A DNA stretch of 64,000 nt from Knoxdaviesia capensis (taxonomy: Eukaryota; Ascomycota; Sordariomycetes; Microascales; Gondwanamycetaceae): positions 1,111,565 to 1,175,564 of the forward strand of contig LNGK01000006.1 in the NCBI GenBank assembly GCA_001510575.1, in the 5' to 3' direction. The notes under the pieces were generated by a model that was given only the letters and a program-made list of their open reading frames with translations, was not told the origin of the DNA and ran no database searches. The translations under genes were made by a program, and so were the position numbers. This document shows positions 55,237 through 64,000 of this stretch, piece by piece (the stretch's first letter is position 1; every line of letters begins with the position of its first letter).

Positions 55237-55526
55237 GATCCGGTGATGTCCATCTTGGAACTGGTTTGTGATACTTCCTCTTTTCTCTCCATCTTACACA
55301 GACACATCTTCCAACAATCCACACTCTTATATATACCAATCTCCCCTTCGTCCTTTTCGTCGTCTTCTTCTCCCCTCAATCTTCATATACACTACTACAT
55401 CTTCCCACCTCAAACCTCTTAACCAACTCTCCTCTCTTTCCGAGTGTCATCTACCAATCTTCACTCTGTGATCACTTGTACCTCTTATATACACACCATC
55501 CACACCCCTCCACTCCCACCACCAAA

Positions 55527-55901
55527 ATGTCTGCCTTTGCTGCCCGCTCCGCCATCCGCGCCGCCACCCAGGTCGCCGGCCGCCGCCAGTTCTCGCTGGT
55601 CTCGTCGATGCGCAACATGGCCCGCGGCATGGAGGCCCATCCGTTCGAGCGCCTGCCCGTGACCAGCTCCGCCCAGGGCGCCAACGTGTCGTCAATGCTC
55701 CGCCGCCGCCTTGTCAGCTACTCGATGTAAGCCCTCTCTCTCTCTCTTTCTCCCTCTCTCTCTCTCCAACACATCCACACAAGACCTGATGACTAACACA
55801 CATCTTCCTCCCTCTCTCTCTCCAGCTTCGTGCCCAGCTTGACTGCCCTTCTCGGCTGGCCCCTCGTGGCCTCCCACTTCCTGGACGGCCACATCCACTA
55901 A
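55527..55901 (+). CDS. Small mitochondrial-type membrane protein, family not recognised
   Basis: Exon 1 55527-55726, donor GTAAGC, acceptor CTCCAG, exon 2 55826-55901; 91 aa. The N-terminus MSAFAARSAIRAATQVAGRR is an arginine-rich, acid-free amphipathic presequence, with cleavage plausible near QFS. The middle reads MARGMEAHPFERLPVTSSAQ. The C-terminus has one hydrophobic helix spanning the splice junction (SYSIFVPSLTALLGWPLVAS) and ends HFLDGHIH. Size and layout suit a small inner-membrane subunit or assembly factor of a respiratory complex, but I cannot name one. The start follows a CACCAAAATG context and the leader has a TATA element and CT-rich stretch, as for a well-expressed gene. A CT-rich intron makes the acceptor choice firm. 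Confidence 0.75.
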
Positions 55902-56525
55902 ACGGCCCCTCCCACCCTTCGAGCTTCTCTTTTCCTCCTTTTCTTTTAGACCACCAAGAGAAGAACAGGCGTCCGGGTACTCTCCTGGATCCTCGGTTCC
56001 GTCCGGTCTCTCTTGGATACCATGAGACGGAAACATCGAAGCGTTTGCACATAGACAAACCACAATTTATATATATATAATTCCCGGGTACTCACATGCA
56101 GAGATATGCAGTGGTACTTCGGGCGGTTGGCGTTGGGGAATTTTGCTATCTTTTCTTTCTTTTCTTGTTCATGATAATGGTATTCGTCAGATCTGCAGAT
56201 CTATGTTTTATTTCCTTGAGTTATATAGCCCACACTTTTTTTTACATTGGCAATTGGAAACACCTTTAATATCTTACATACACTTGCAATTGGTGAAACA
56301 TTGAAAGAAAACCAAATGATGAATTCGTTGGTGGATTGGGTATCAGTCCGTGGAAAACACGCGCGCGCTACTAATAACATGAGACTCCTTCGCATATGGA
56401 CTCGCCCCCAGGCTATCCTCTGACTCTTAACAAAAGCTAAATACGCTCGCTGAACAATAAAGAGAAGAAAAAAAAAACAAAAAAAAAGAAGTCACAATGT
56501 TAATGTGGTCATGACGACGACCACC
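55902..56525. other. Convergent 3' intergenic region
   Basis: 624 bp, A/T-rich in its second half (about 56180-56500). No gene. Confidence 0.55.
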
Positions 56526-59500
56526 TCACTTCTTCTTGCCGACGCTAAGCTCGTTGCTCCGCATCGCCGCCTCAAGCACCAACCGGTCCACATCGCCGCC
56601 CCGCGCCCGCGCCCGCGCACTCTCCGCCGCCAGCTCCGCCGCAATCTGCTCGTTCTGCCGGAACCACGACACCGCCCGCATCCACTTCGTGTTGGTCCGC
56701 ACCTGCTCCGGCAGCTCGTCGTCGGCCGCTGTGCCGCCGAAGTCTACCCGCTGCCGCACCCCCCTCGCCACGTGCTGCTGCTGCTGCTGCTGCTGCTGGC
56801 GGCTGGTGGTGGTGGAAGGAGATTCTGGCGCGATGTGTGGTCTGGTTGGCGCCGTGGTTGTCGATGCCGTGTGCGGTCGCCGTATGCCCCTCGTGAACGC
56901 CAGCGGAACCGCGCCGTCCGAGTCCGACGTGTCGTTATCCGCATCCGAGTCCGCATGTACGTACCCCGAACCCCGCCGCGACGATCCGGGCCGTTTCTGC
57001 CGTGTCCGCGTCCGAACCCTGCCCTGGGGCTGCAGCGTGCTTTCCACCACCGCCGCCGCCTCCGCCTCGTAGTGGTGGCGGAGCAACACAATCCGCCGGG
57101 CCGGCTTGCCCCATGTGGCCTTGTTGATCTTGCGGACCGCACGCACATGCTTCTGCCGCTCGACGTACCATTCTTCCGACCGCGTCTTCGTCCAGTGCAC
57201 GTGCGGGTCGATGTGCAGGAACAACCGCCCGTCATGCGCTAGCTCCGGCTTCTGCGCCCGGGCGGGGATCTTGACTCCCGGCGGCGGCGGACAGGCTCCG
57301 GCCTGGCCGTAGATGGCCAAATCCATGGCTCTGGTGTCAACCGCGCGTTTCAAAACCGAACCGCCTGTCTTGGCTCTGATAGCCGGCCTATCCGGTGTCG
57401 ATATCCCGTTCTGCAGAGGCACACCCGCTGCAGATCCTGTAGGTGCATCTACAGACATCGCTAGCAGCGACGGCGGCGACGACTTGGCGCGGTGCGAGGG
57501 CGTGGCGACCGGTTCTTCCCCGGGCCCATCAATAGCGATGACTTCGGGGCTAGACTGGCGGCTTGCATGGCTCGAGGCTTGCGGCTGCTGACTCGATTCA
57601 GGCTCAGAGTCGATGATGATTGGCTCTGGAGAGGGTAGTGATGGCTTATGTCTAACTTTGGCTCCCAGCGGGTCGGCGGTGAAGACGCGTTTGGAAGCGC
57701 CGTAATAATCAAATCCACCGTCGGACGCAATTGGTGACTTGAGCGGGCTAGATGCAGAATCCAGGCCTAACTTTGACGGCTGGCCCAAAGGCTGCTCCGG
57801 GGGCGGCTTCGGCTTGGTACCCTCCGCGTCTTGATCATTCGACCGGGCTTTCGCCCTTGCGCCCGCCGAGATGTTCGCATCCGCAGTCGTTGAAGCATCT
57901 TTAGACCGATGGGGCGGCTCCCAGGGCGCCGAAGAGGTTCTCGCGATCGACCCAGACAGGTTGTATTCGAGCTCGTAGATATGCCGCCTCGCCGACGCAA
58001 GCGTCAACATCTCCAGGAGCCCGAGGCCCCCATCGCCGTAGCGCCCATCATACAAGCTCGGCCTCGTGAAGGCATCAGTGGAATTCGCCGCTAGACTCGA
58101 AGCCGCCGCCGTGTGATCAGAACGCGCCGTTGGCCGACTTGACGCGTGCCTATCGCCAGACAAATCGTGCTGGCTGGAAGTCGCCTTCGGCTGCGGGCCG
58201 GGCGCATTCCGCTTGCATTCTTGGTGTCGGGAGAGTGCTATCTTAGCCGCTGGAGATGTCTCCAAGATTTCAAAGTCTTCAATAGATGCGTCTCGAGGCG
58301 GCACGGGCTTCTTTTGCGGTAGCGGGCCTCCCGTCTTGGACTCTGGTGACGACGGAACCATGATGACGTGACTGTCGTCACGGGGCTGCGCTTTGACGGA
58401 ACCGGGCGAGTCTTTGGAATTCAGCTCCGGAGATGCTATCCGCCGGCTCTTATCGCTAAGAGGGCCTGGCCGATGGTTGCCCATCCCGCGCCATTTGTCC
58501 GGCGTAGTCATAGATGATCCTGTGGCCATCTGTGGAAGCGGGATTGGGGCTTCTACAGGCACATGGGGTGCGAGCAGGTGGTTCATCGGTAGTGGCACAG
58601 TCCCAGGAGAAGTGGGTTGCCTTCGCTGTGGCGCCTGTGTCCCAGCATGGTGTTCCCCGGCTCGGCCATCAGTACCACCGTCCTCAGATCTAAACTCCGA
58701 AAGGCTGCGCTTCCGAGTGCCAGAGAAAGCTTGTGGGCTAAGTAACGGCACCTGCAATGACTGTGCAGTGGGTGGATTATGCTGGTAGCCGTGAGGGCTA
58801 AACCGGCTGGGCCAAGGCGACCGCGGGGGTTCCGGGACCGCAGCGCTCGTCGGGGCCGGCTGCGTATTGGCAGGGGTAGTGGGCATTGAAGGATTGGACA
58901 CTACACGATCTGGTCCCTGGTCCATGCCCATACTGGGACTGCTGTTATCCGTGCTGCGTGGTGGAGGCTGGCGTTCTGTGCCATCACGAACAAGATGCCA
59001 GACGCTGGGCAAGATCTGCGGCCGGGAATTTGGAGGAGGGTATATTTGGGCAATTGGAGGAGCAGCAGCCCGACTGGGCTTGGCCCTGGGTAAGGGAAGC
59101 GGGGGGCCTTGGGTGTATTGTGGTGGCGGGGCGGGTGACGGCGGACGTGGGTGCCATGCGGACTCATGCCCACTGCGCGGGGGGTGACTCTGCGTGAAGG
59201 GGGGCGGCCCAGAGTGCTCCGGGAGCCGCCCATACTCCCCTTGAAATTGCCGGGTCGACTGGACATGCGGGGATGGCGTGGTTCGATGATGCACAGGTGA
59301 GGACACCAGTTCTCGCGAGGGTGGCCGTGGCGGGCCATGCATGGGCGAGTCATGAGAGGAACAGTATGCATGATGGTGACTCGCGATATCTGAGAATGAT
59401 GACGTCTGGGAAGGAGGGAAATGCTGAGGTGGGGTATTATGTGGCCATGGCGATTGCTGGTGCTGTTGTGGGTGTCGTTGTTGGTGCTGCTGAGCATTAA

Positions 59501-60419
59501 AATCGTAATTGTGGTGAGGAGCAGTGGCTGGCGGCGGATCATGGCGCATATTAGGAGCCATGAATCTCCACGAGGCATGCGTAGGATCTTGTGAGTATGA
59601 ATATGGAGACGAAGCAGGACTAGATGAAACAGGCGGAGGTGGGAGTGGGTGTTCTCGGTGCATATGGTGAGGTGCACTGTGAAAGTCCCTATAGTCTCGA
59701 TAATCCGTTTGTAGTCCCCCGTGGTGGCAATGGTAAGGTGCAGGCCGTTCTGGTGGATGTCTTTGCTGCTCATTATGGTGCCTACCCGTGTGATCCGAGG
59801 TATAGGAACTTGGCGGAGGTGGGGAGTGGCGTCTAGGCGGCTGCTGGCTAGGAAACGGGGGGCCATGCTGTGGTGCCGATGCCGGAGCCGGTGGAGGAGG
59901 AGGTACCGCCGAAGCAACGGGGGTTTCATAGGTGCCGAATGATGAGTGTCTGCCGCTTGTTTCCTGGGAACGATCCATCTGATGCGTCGGGTGCGGAATG
60001 TGGGGATACAGAGGATTGGGCCACGGCTGGCCTCTCACCGGAGCGGCCGATGCCGTCCGGTCGCAGAAGTCGGGAGGGGGTGGGTCTCGGCCAGCCGAGT
60101 CTGGGCCTCTGGCGTGTGCATGACCATGACTAGGCATCCCCGGCAACTGGCCGCGGGATGTGGCGAACAGGTGAAGTGCGAGGTAGCCGGGTGCATGCGG
60201 AGGAGCTGGCCCCCGTGGTTCCTGCTGCTCGGAAGACTGAGGTGTGGTCTCGCCACGGCTGCTGAGAAAGTTCGCCGTCTTGAAACCGCCTGAGTGGGAG
60301 AGATGGGTGCTGTCGGTCTGGTGGGCGCTTAACGGAGTGTGGCCGACGGTGCGATTGGGCATTTGACGAGGACTGAGAATTTCAGATCCATAGGAGGTTG
60401 CTGGCTCTTTCTCCATCAT
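56526..60419 (-). CDS. Large disordered nuclear-type protein, unknown function
   Basis: Single long exon, 1297 aa from MMEKEPATSYGSEILSPRQM. Most of it is low-complexity Pro/Ser/His/Gln, typical of disordered regulatory proteins. Scattered short motifs look conserved: TANFLSSRGETTP near the N-terminus, EPIIIDSEPESSQQ and EVIAIDGPGEEP in the middle, and a C-terminal ordered patch GRLFLHIDPHVHWTKTRSEE followed by WYVERQKHVRAVRKINKATW. The SIIIDSE/VIAID pattern resembles SUMO-interacting motifs. Basic stretches (RTRTRQKRPGSSRR) could be nuclear signals. Poly-Gln (8) lies near residue 1176. The frame is open 34 codons further up, but a likely intron acceptor (TTGATAG) with branch site CACTAACC ends just before the chosen start, suggesting a 5' UTR intron. 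I cannot assign a family. Confidence 0.7.
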   Translation of the reverse strand: MMEKEPATSYGSEILSPRQMPNRTVGHTPLSAHQTDSTHLSHSGGFKTANFLSSRGETTPQSSEQQEPRGPAPPHAPGYLALHLFATSRGQLPGMPSHGHAHARGPDSAGRDPPPPDFCDRTASAAPVRGQPWPNPLYPHIPHPTHQMDRSQETSGRHSSFGTYETPVASAVPPPPPAPASAPQHGPPFPSQQPPRRHSPPPPSSYTSDHTGRHHNEQQRHPPERPAPYHCHHGGLQTDYRDYRDFHSAPHHMHREHPLPPPPVSSSPASSPYSYSQDPTHASWRFMAPNMRHDPPPATAPHHNYDFNAQQHQQRHPQQHQQSPWPHNTPPQHFPPSQTSSFSDIASHHHAYCSSHDSPMHGPPRPPSRELVSSPVHHRTTPSPHVQSTRQFQGEYGRLPEHSGPPPFTQSHPPRSGHESAWHPRPPSPAPPPQYTQGPPLPLPRAKPSRAAAPPIAQIYPPPNSRPQILPSVWHLVRDGTERQPPPRSTDNSSPSMGMDQGPDRVVSNPSMPTTPANTQPAPTSAAVPEPPRSPWPSRFSPHGYQHNPPTAQSLQVPLLSPQAFSGTRKRSLSEFRSEDGGTDGRAGEHHAGTQAPQRRQPTSPGTVPLPMNHLLAPHVPVEAPIPLPQMATGSSMTTPDKWRGMGNHRPGPLSDKSRRIASPELNSKDSPGSVKAQPRDDSHVIMVPSSPESKTGGPLPQKKPVPPRDASIEDFEILETSPAAKIALSRHQECKRNAPGPQPKATSSQHDLSGDRHASSRPTARSDHTAAASSLAANSTDAFTRPSLYDGRYGDGGLGLLEMLTLASARRHIYELEYNLSGSIARTSSAPWEPPHRSKDASTTADANISAGARAKARSNDQDAEGTKPKPPPEQPLGQPSKLGLDSASSPLKSPIASDGGFDYYGASKRVFTADPLGAKVRHKPSLPSPEPIIIDSEPESSQQPQASSHASRQSSPEVIAIDGPGEEPVATPSHRAKSSPPSLLAMSVDAPTGSAAGVPLQNGISTPDRPAIRAKTGGSVLKRAVDTRAMDLAIYGQAGACPPPPGVKIPARAQKPELAHDGRLFLHIDPHVHWTKTRSEEWYVERQKHVRAVRKINKATWGKPARRIVLLRHHYEAEAAAVVESTLQPQGRVRTRTRQKRPGSSRRGSGYVHADSDADNDTSDSDGAVPLAFTRGIRRPHTASTTTAPTRPHIAPESPSTTTSRQQQQQQQQHVARGVRQRVDFGGTAADDELPEQVRTNTKWMRAVSWFRQNEQIAAELAAESARARARGGDVDRLVLEAAMRSNELSVGKKK

Positions 60420-61817
60420 GCTATGTCCTATCAAGCGAGGAAAAAAAAAAGTACCGCACAATCTGGTTAGTGGGATGATATTGGAAGCCCGATGAAGATG
60501 CCCTCCCACGCCCATGCCCATGATGTTCTGCTTGGTACGGCAAGCTCAGGTCTTTTCAGTTATTATTGCCAGTATCTGGCCATCACTCCGGACGGAGATT
60601 CCAGCGGGTTCGACAGTATTCGGCTCTGGGCGGAGAGACTGTCCACCACTGCCTTTGGTCCAACGATCACCGGATGGTAGAGCAGTGATCTGAACTCCAA
60701 ATGTGGAAGATGCTATCAATATTCTCCCCGGATTCGAATGGTCATGGACGCCATAGCAGGGTATTGTACACCGTGAGGCCCCCATACGAGAGCGTATAAG
60801 GCAGTCTACCAGATGCCAGACACAAACGGAATGATCCCCGAAAGAGATACAAAAGTATGCAAAAACCCAGAGCCAAATGGTTGTCAAACCCAGAAGGATC
60901 GCCCGGTCTGACCTTTTACCAAGTCATCACAGCAAGCCACAAACAGAACAGGACGGATTCAGCGGATCAAATTCCCGTCGTCCAGGCACACAGAGAGTCC
61001 GCCAGTCGAAGAAAAAAAAAAGAAAAAAAAAAGTACTTACTGCCCGCAGCCTCTCCCGATCCGCGAGCGTCAGTGCACGCGTGTAGGGTACAGGCATCAA
61101 TCACCCTCCAAGCAAGCGGTTGCCGGCAGACATCAGACTGTGAGGAAATCCATGGGCGACAGGTAAGGAGCACTGTCAGCGAAACAGTGCACTGATGTAC
61201 ACCTGGAAAAAGAAGCTAAGTGGGAGGCTAAACGCGATCGACTTGGAGGAGGCGAGAGTGATCAAAGTAAGGTTATCGGTTAAGGCTAAACGCCCTGACA
61301 ACGAGGGCTGGGGACACAAAAAGAATTTAAACGGGACCGGGGAACGCTTTGATGAAGGACAGAAAGAATAAGAGCAGAAGGGGATGATGGAGAGAAAGGA
61401 AGAAGGATAGGGGGAAGGGGGTGAAAGAAACAGTGATGATGGAATTGGGAGGTCGATGGAAAACGAGGCTGAAGAAGCCGGAAAGATTGCGGGAAGTTGG
61501 ACGAAGGTAAGATTGCAGAGTTGTTGGTGGGTGTAACGTAAAAGTTTCGTGAAGGGTTGCAAATTCGAAAATACGCGAGCGTTTAGGCGTTGGCGCGTAC
61601 AGAGACCACGTGACTTGTGTATGTGCTGAAAATGGGCGGGGTACTTAGGGTTGTGGCACATAGGTAGGGTTGTGTCGTTCATATAAATCTTCTCGTTTGC
61701 TCGATCACAGGTTATGTCTTCTCGTTTGCATCTAATTCAATTTTCATCTTTATTTTTACATCTATTATTCCCGTTTCATCTGTACTACATGCATATATGG
61801 CCACCAGCCATCTTCAA
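60420..61817. other. Intergenic: upstream of the large protein, 3' of the polyketide synthase
   Basis: A strong donor on the minus strand (GTAAGTACTT, 61040-61031) and the acceptor near 60433 could bound a ~600-nt 5' UTR intron of the large gene. TTAGGGTT (61645), TAGGGTT (61665) and CACGTGA (61607) cluster here. No coding gene seen. Confidence 0.5.
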
Positions 61818-64000
61818 TCATTTCCCAATTTCCCCTCGTTTCTGAACAAGGGCGCTGCGTTCAGCCACCCTGTCGGCGAGCAGCTGAAGCGAAGAGGCTT
61901 GCAGAATTTCAAAGACCGGAACATCGGCCCGGACTTCTAGGAGCAGCCAATTGCGCATTTCGACAGCAACCAGTGAGTCGATGCCGTACACCGAAGTTGG
62001 GTTTCCGGCATCGATGTCATCCAGCGGAATCAGCAGCGACCGGCAGAGCTTTTGGCGAATAGCTTCAAGGATTGCCGCGGCAGCTCCCCCCGGGGTGTCT
62101 CCAGCATCACGAACTTGCTGCGAGAGAGAGACCACGGCCCCGGTGCCGGACTCGGCGGACCGGCGGCTTAGGTTATGCACATGCGAGAACGCCGGATCGC
62201 GGAACCAATGCGGAGCATCTGCGCCGATTTGGCTGCGCTGCGCCTCGTCTCCTGAAGAAACGCCCGTGACGACCTGACACCGCGAAGCTGGTAGAAAATC
62301 GGGATCAATCTGTGTTTCGACTATGGCCAGGAACTCGGATTCTTCGATGGCGTTGAATCCCCACCGCACAAGGTTCCGTTGTGCTGTGGTGTCCTTCTCT
62401 GCCACGTAACCAACCGAGTTGATCATTCCCAAGTCGATCACGCGTGCTGGAAGACCGCGGGCGACACGGTGATATGCCATTGAATCTAGGAAGGCGTTTG
62501 CTGCGGCATAGTTTCCTTGCGAGTTGTCTCCGAGCATTCCGGCAGCACTGGCCAACATGACAAAGAAGTCAAGCGGCTGATTGAGTGTGGCCTTGTGCAG
62601 GCTCCAGGTGCCGTGGACCTTGGGCCGGACGACCTTGGTGAAGGTCTCATGGGTCATGTTGGAGAATATCCGGTCTTCCAATACCATTGCGCCCTGGATG
62701 ACTCCACGAATCGGCGGCATTCTGGTCAGGGCATCGCTCAACCGGGCCTGGAACTTTGCTTCATCCGAGATATCGCATGCAATAGCCTCGACAATGGCCC
62801 CAGCTTTGCGAAGATCGGCTACGAGAGACTTGGCTTTTGCATCGAAGTCTCCAGATCGGGATACCAGTATCAGGTTCTTGGCTCCACGGGACACGAAGTG
62901 CATGGCCAGACTGCTCCCGAGGCCACTGAAACCTCCTACTACCATATACGATGCATCCGGGACAAAGCTATACCGCGATACGTTGGTGTTCATGGCGGCC
63001 TAGGCCGGTTAGTATGGAATCTTCATTGGGATCTTTGACTTCGGGCCAGAGTACTTACAGGCACGGTGTCACCTGGCTCAGGGACGATGACAATCTTGCC
63101 CATGTGCTTTCCGGCTTGCATATACCGGAAAGCCTGCTCGATCTTGGAGAACGGGAATGTCGTGACTGGAGTCACGGCAGAGATGTTTCCCTGGCGAATC
63201 ATCTTCATGGCCTCATCAAACAGTCTTGCGCCAAGGGTTTGGTTCAGCCGGAAAATCACTGTGAGGTCGACCGAGGACAGCGTGACGTTTCGGATGAACG
63301 GGTTCATTCCTAGGCGGGTATTATCCTCGATATCCTTTCTGCCAATCTCAATGAAGCGGCCAAACGGCGCAACGATGGACCACGACGCCTTGAGAGCTTC
63401 TCCCGACAAGCTGTTCAGCACGATATCCACGCCGCGGCCATTGGTTGCGCGGCGGATACCCTCGGCAAATGACAGATTCCGGCTGGAGAAGATGTGGTCT
63501 TCGGGAATGCCGTAGGTGTTCATGACGTGGTCTTTCTTTTCTTTCGTGCCGACAGTCACGAAGATCTCGGCGCCGAAGTGCTGGCACATCATGATAGCGG
63601 CCTGGCCAACGCCGCCTGCAGCAGCGTGGATCAGCACGGTCTCCCCCTTGCGGATGCGGGCCTGGTCTACGAGACTGTAGTAGACGGTGCAGTACACGAT
63701 GGGCAGGGATGCTGCGACGTGGAAGTCCATAGAATCTGGGATGCGCTGGACCATCTTGGCAGGGTTGCTAACGGTGTTGCAGTAGGCTCCCAAGATACCG
63801 GTACACACACGATCTCCGGGCTTAAAATTCAATACGTCGGAACCAATTTCCACCACCACACCGGAGCACTCGACGCCGATGAAGTCGTTCTCGAGCTGGC
63901 CCATGCACACCATGATGTCTCGGAAGTTCACGCCGACGGCGCGGACATCGATACGTACGAAGTCGGCCGGCAGGGGCTGCTTGGCAATTTCGTCGTCGAC
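61818..64000 (-). CDS. Highly reducing polyketide synthase, ER-KR-ACP end (partial)
   Basis: C-terminal third of an iterative type I polyketide synthase; the upstream KS-AT-DH part lies beyond the right edge. Exon A 64000-63059 (open at the edge), donor GTAAGT, acceptor GGCCTAG, last exon 62999-61818 (394 codons). The junction reads GDTVP then AAMNTNVSRYSF. The enoylreductase domain has VNFRDIMVCMGQLEND, CSGVVVEIGSDVLNFKPGD, the cofactor motif IHAAAGGVGQAAIMMCQHFG and DIVLNSLSGEALKASW, so ER looks active. The ketoreductase has VVGGFSGLGSSLAMHF, LILVSRSGD, MLASAAGMLGDNSQGNYAAA with Ser and Tyr, and ARVIDLGMINSVGYV. The carrier protein has TSVYGIDSLVAVEMRNWLLL with the phosphopantetheine serine. 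The protein ends about 45 residues later with no release domain, so the product must be released by a separate enzyme. Product unknown. Confidence 0.93.

Larger units (their letters stand above)
52958..55526. other. Divergent intergenic region, GPI11 / small mitochondrial protein (2.6 kb)
   Basis: Contains AACCCTA at 53266, the inverted repeat at 53291-53317, a poly-T run at 54748-54766 and a TATA element. Two long overlapping minus-strand frames (53571-54446 and 53810-54592) look like chance. No gene supported. Confidence 0.5.

Overview
The window is nuclear DNA from a filamentous ascomycete (Pezizomycotina). The basis is short GT-AG introns with CTAAC-type branch points, G/C-rich third codon positions, a dispersed intron-containing tRNA gene, fungal-type SSN3, RIB1, GPI11 and NmrA genes, a highly reducing polyketide synthase and many CT-rich promoters. 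An Aspergillus/Penicillium-like (Eurotiomycete) source is my best guess; it is an inference from protein resemblance, not a measurement. Exon coordinates were worked out by hand from splice signals, reading phase and protein continuity. All spans are given from start codon to stop codon, introns included.

Layout, left to right. 1-713 (-): 5' part of phosphomannose isomerase. 1836-3095 (+): SAGA subunit Sgf29, followed in frame by an unexplained 103-codon open extension. 5582-6368 (+): ARF6-type GTPase. 7860-9254 (-): Mediator kinase SSN3/CDK8. 11809-13196 (-): actin-related protein 2. 13871-15512 (+): GLUT/Vps73-like sugar transporter, convergent with 15921-17001 (-), an Asp/Glu/hydantoin racemase-family protein. 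17002-28803 is an 11.8 kb stretch with almost no genes. It holds microsatellites, a perfect 24-bp palindrome, one possible membrane-protein relic and one clear degraded kinase-like pseudogene (25232-26070).

28804-30306 (+): sodium:dicarboxylate (EAAT-type) symporter. 31029-32260 (+): F-box-like fungal protein. 32757-33363 (+): complex I subunit NDUFB7 in three exons. 34073-34795 (-): FHA-domain protein. 37559-38855 (+): GTP cyclohydrolase II (riboflavin). 39911-42017 (+): coilin-like nuclear protein. 42759-43229 (+): doubtful two-exon gene. 44062-44600 (+): small secreted, probably GPI-anchored protein. 44868-44962 (+): tRNA-Ile(AAU) with a 21-nt intron. 45769-46842 (-) ribosomal protein eS24 and 47348-48623 (+) an EFM3/FAM86-type methyltransferase share a divergent promoter.

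50680-51695 (+): NmrA-like oxidoreductase, convergent with 52043-52957 (-) GPI11/PIG-F. 55527-55901 (+): small mitochondrial-type protein, convergent with 56526-60419 (-), a 1297-residue disordered nuclear-type protein. 61818-64000 (-): the ER-KR-ACP end of a highly reducing polyketide synthase that runs off the right edge, so a secondary-metabolite cluster probably continues there.

Most genes are unrelated housekeeping functions (sugar-nucleotide supply, chromatin, transcription, actin, translation, GPI anchors, respiration, riboflavin). I see no operon-like module. The main unexplained signals are paired telomere-repeat motifs (TTAGGGTT/AACCCTAA) scattered through the non-coding DNA, often as inverted or closely spaced direct pairs; the in-frame extension behind SGF29; the gene-poor block; and a coilin-like gene with long Gln/Glu runs.
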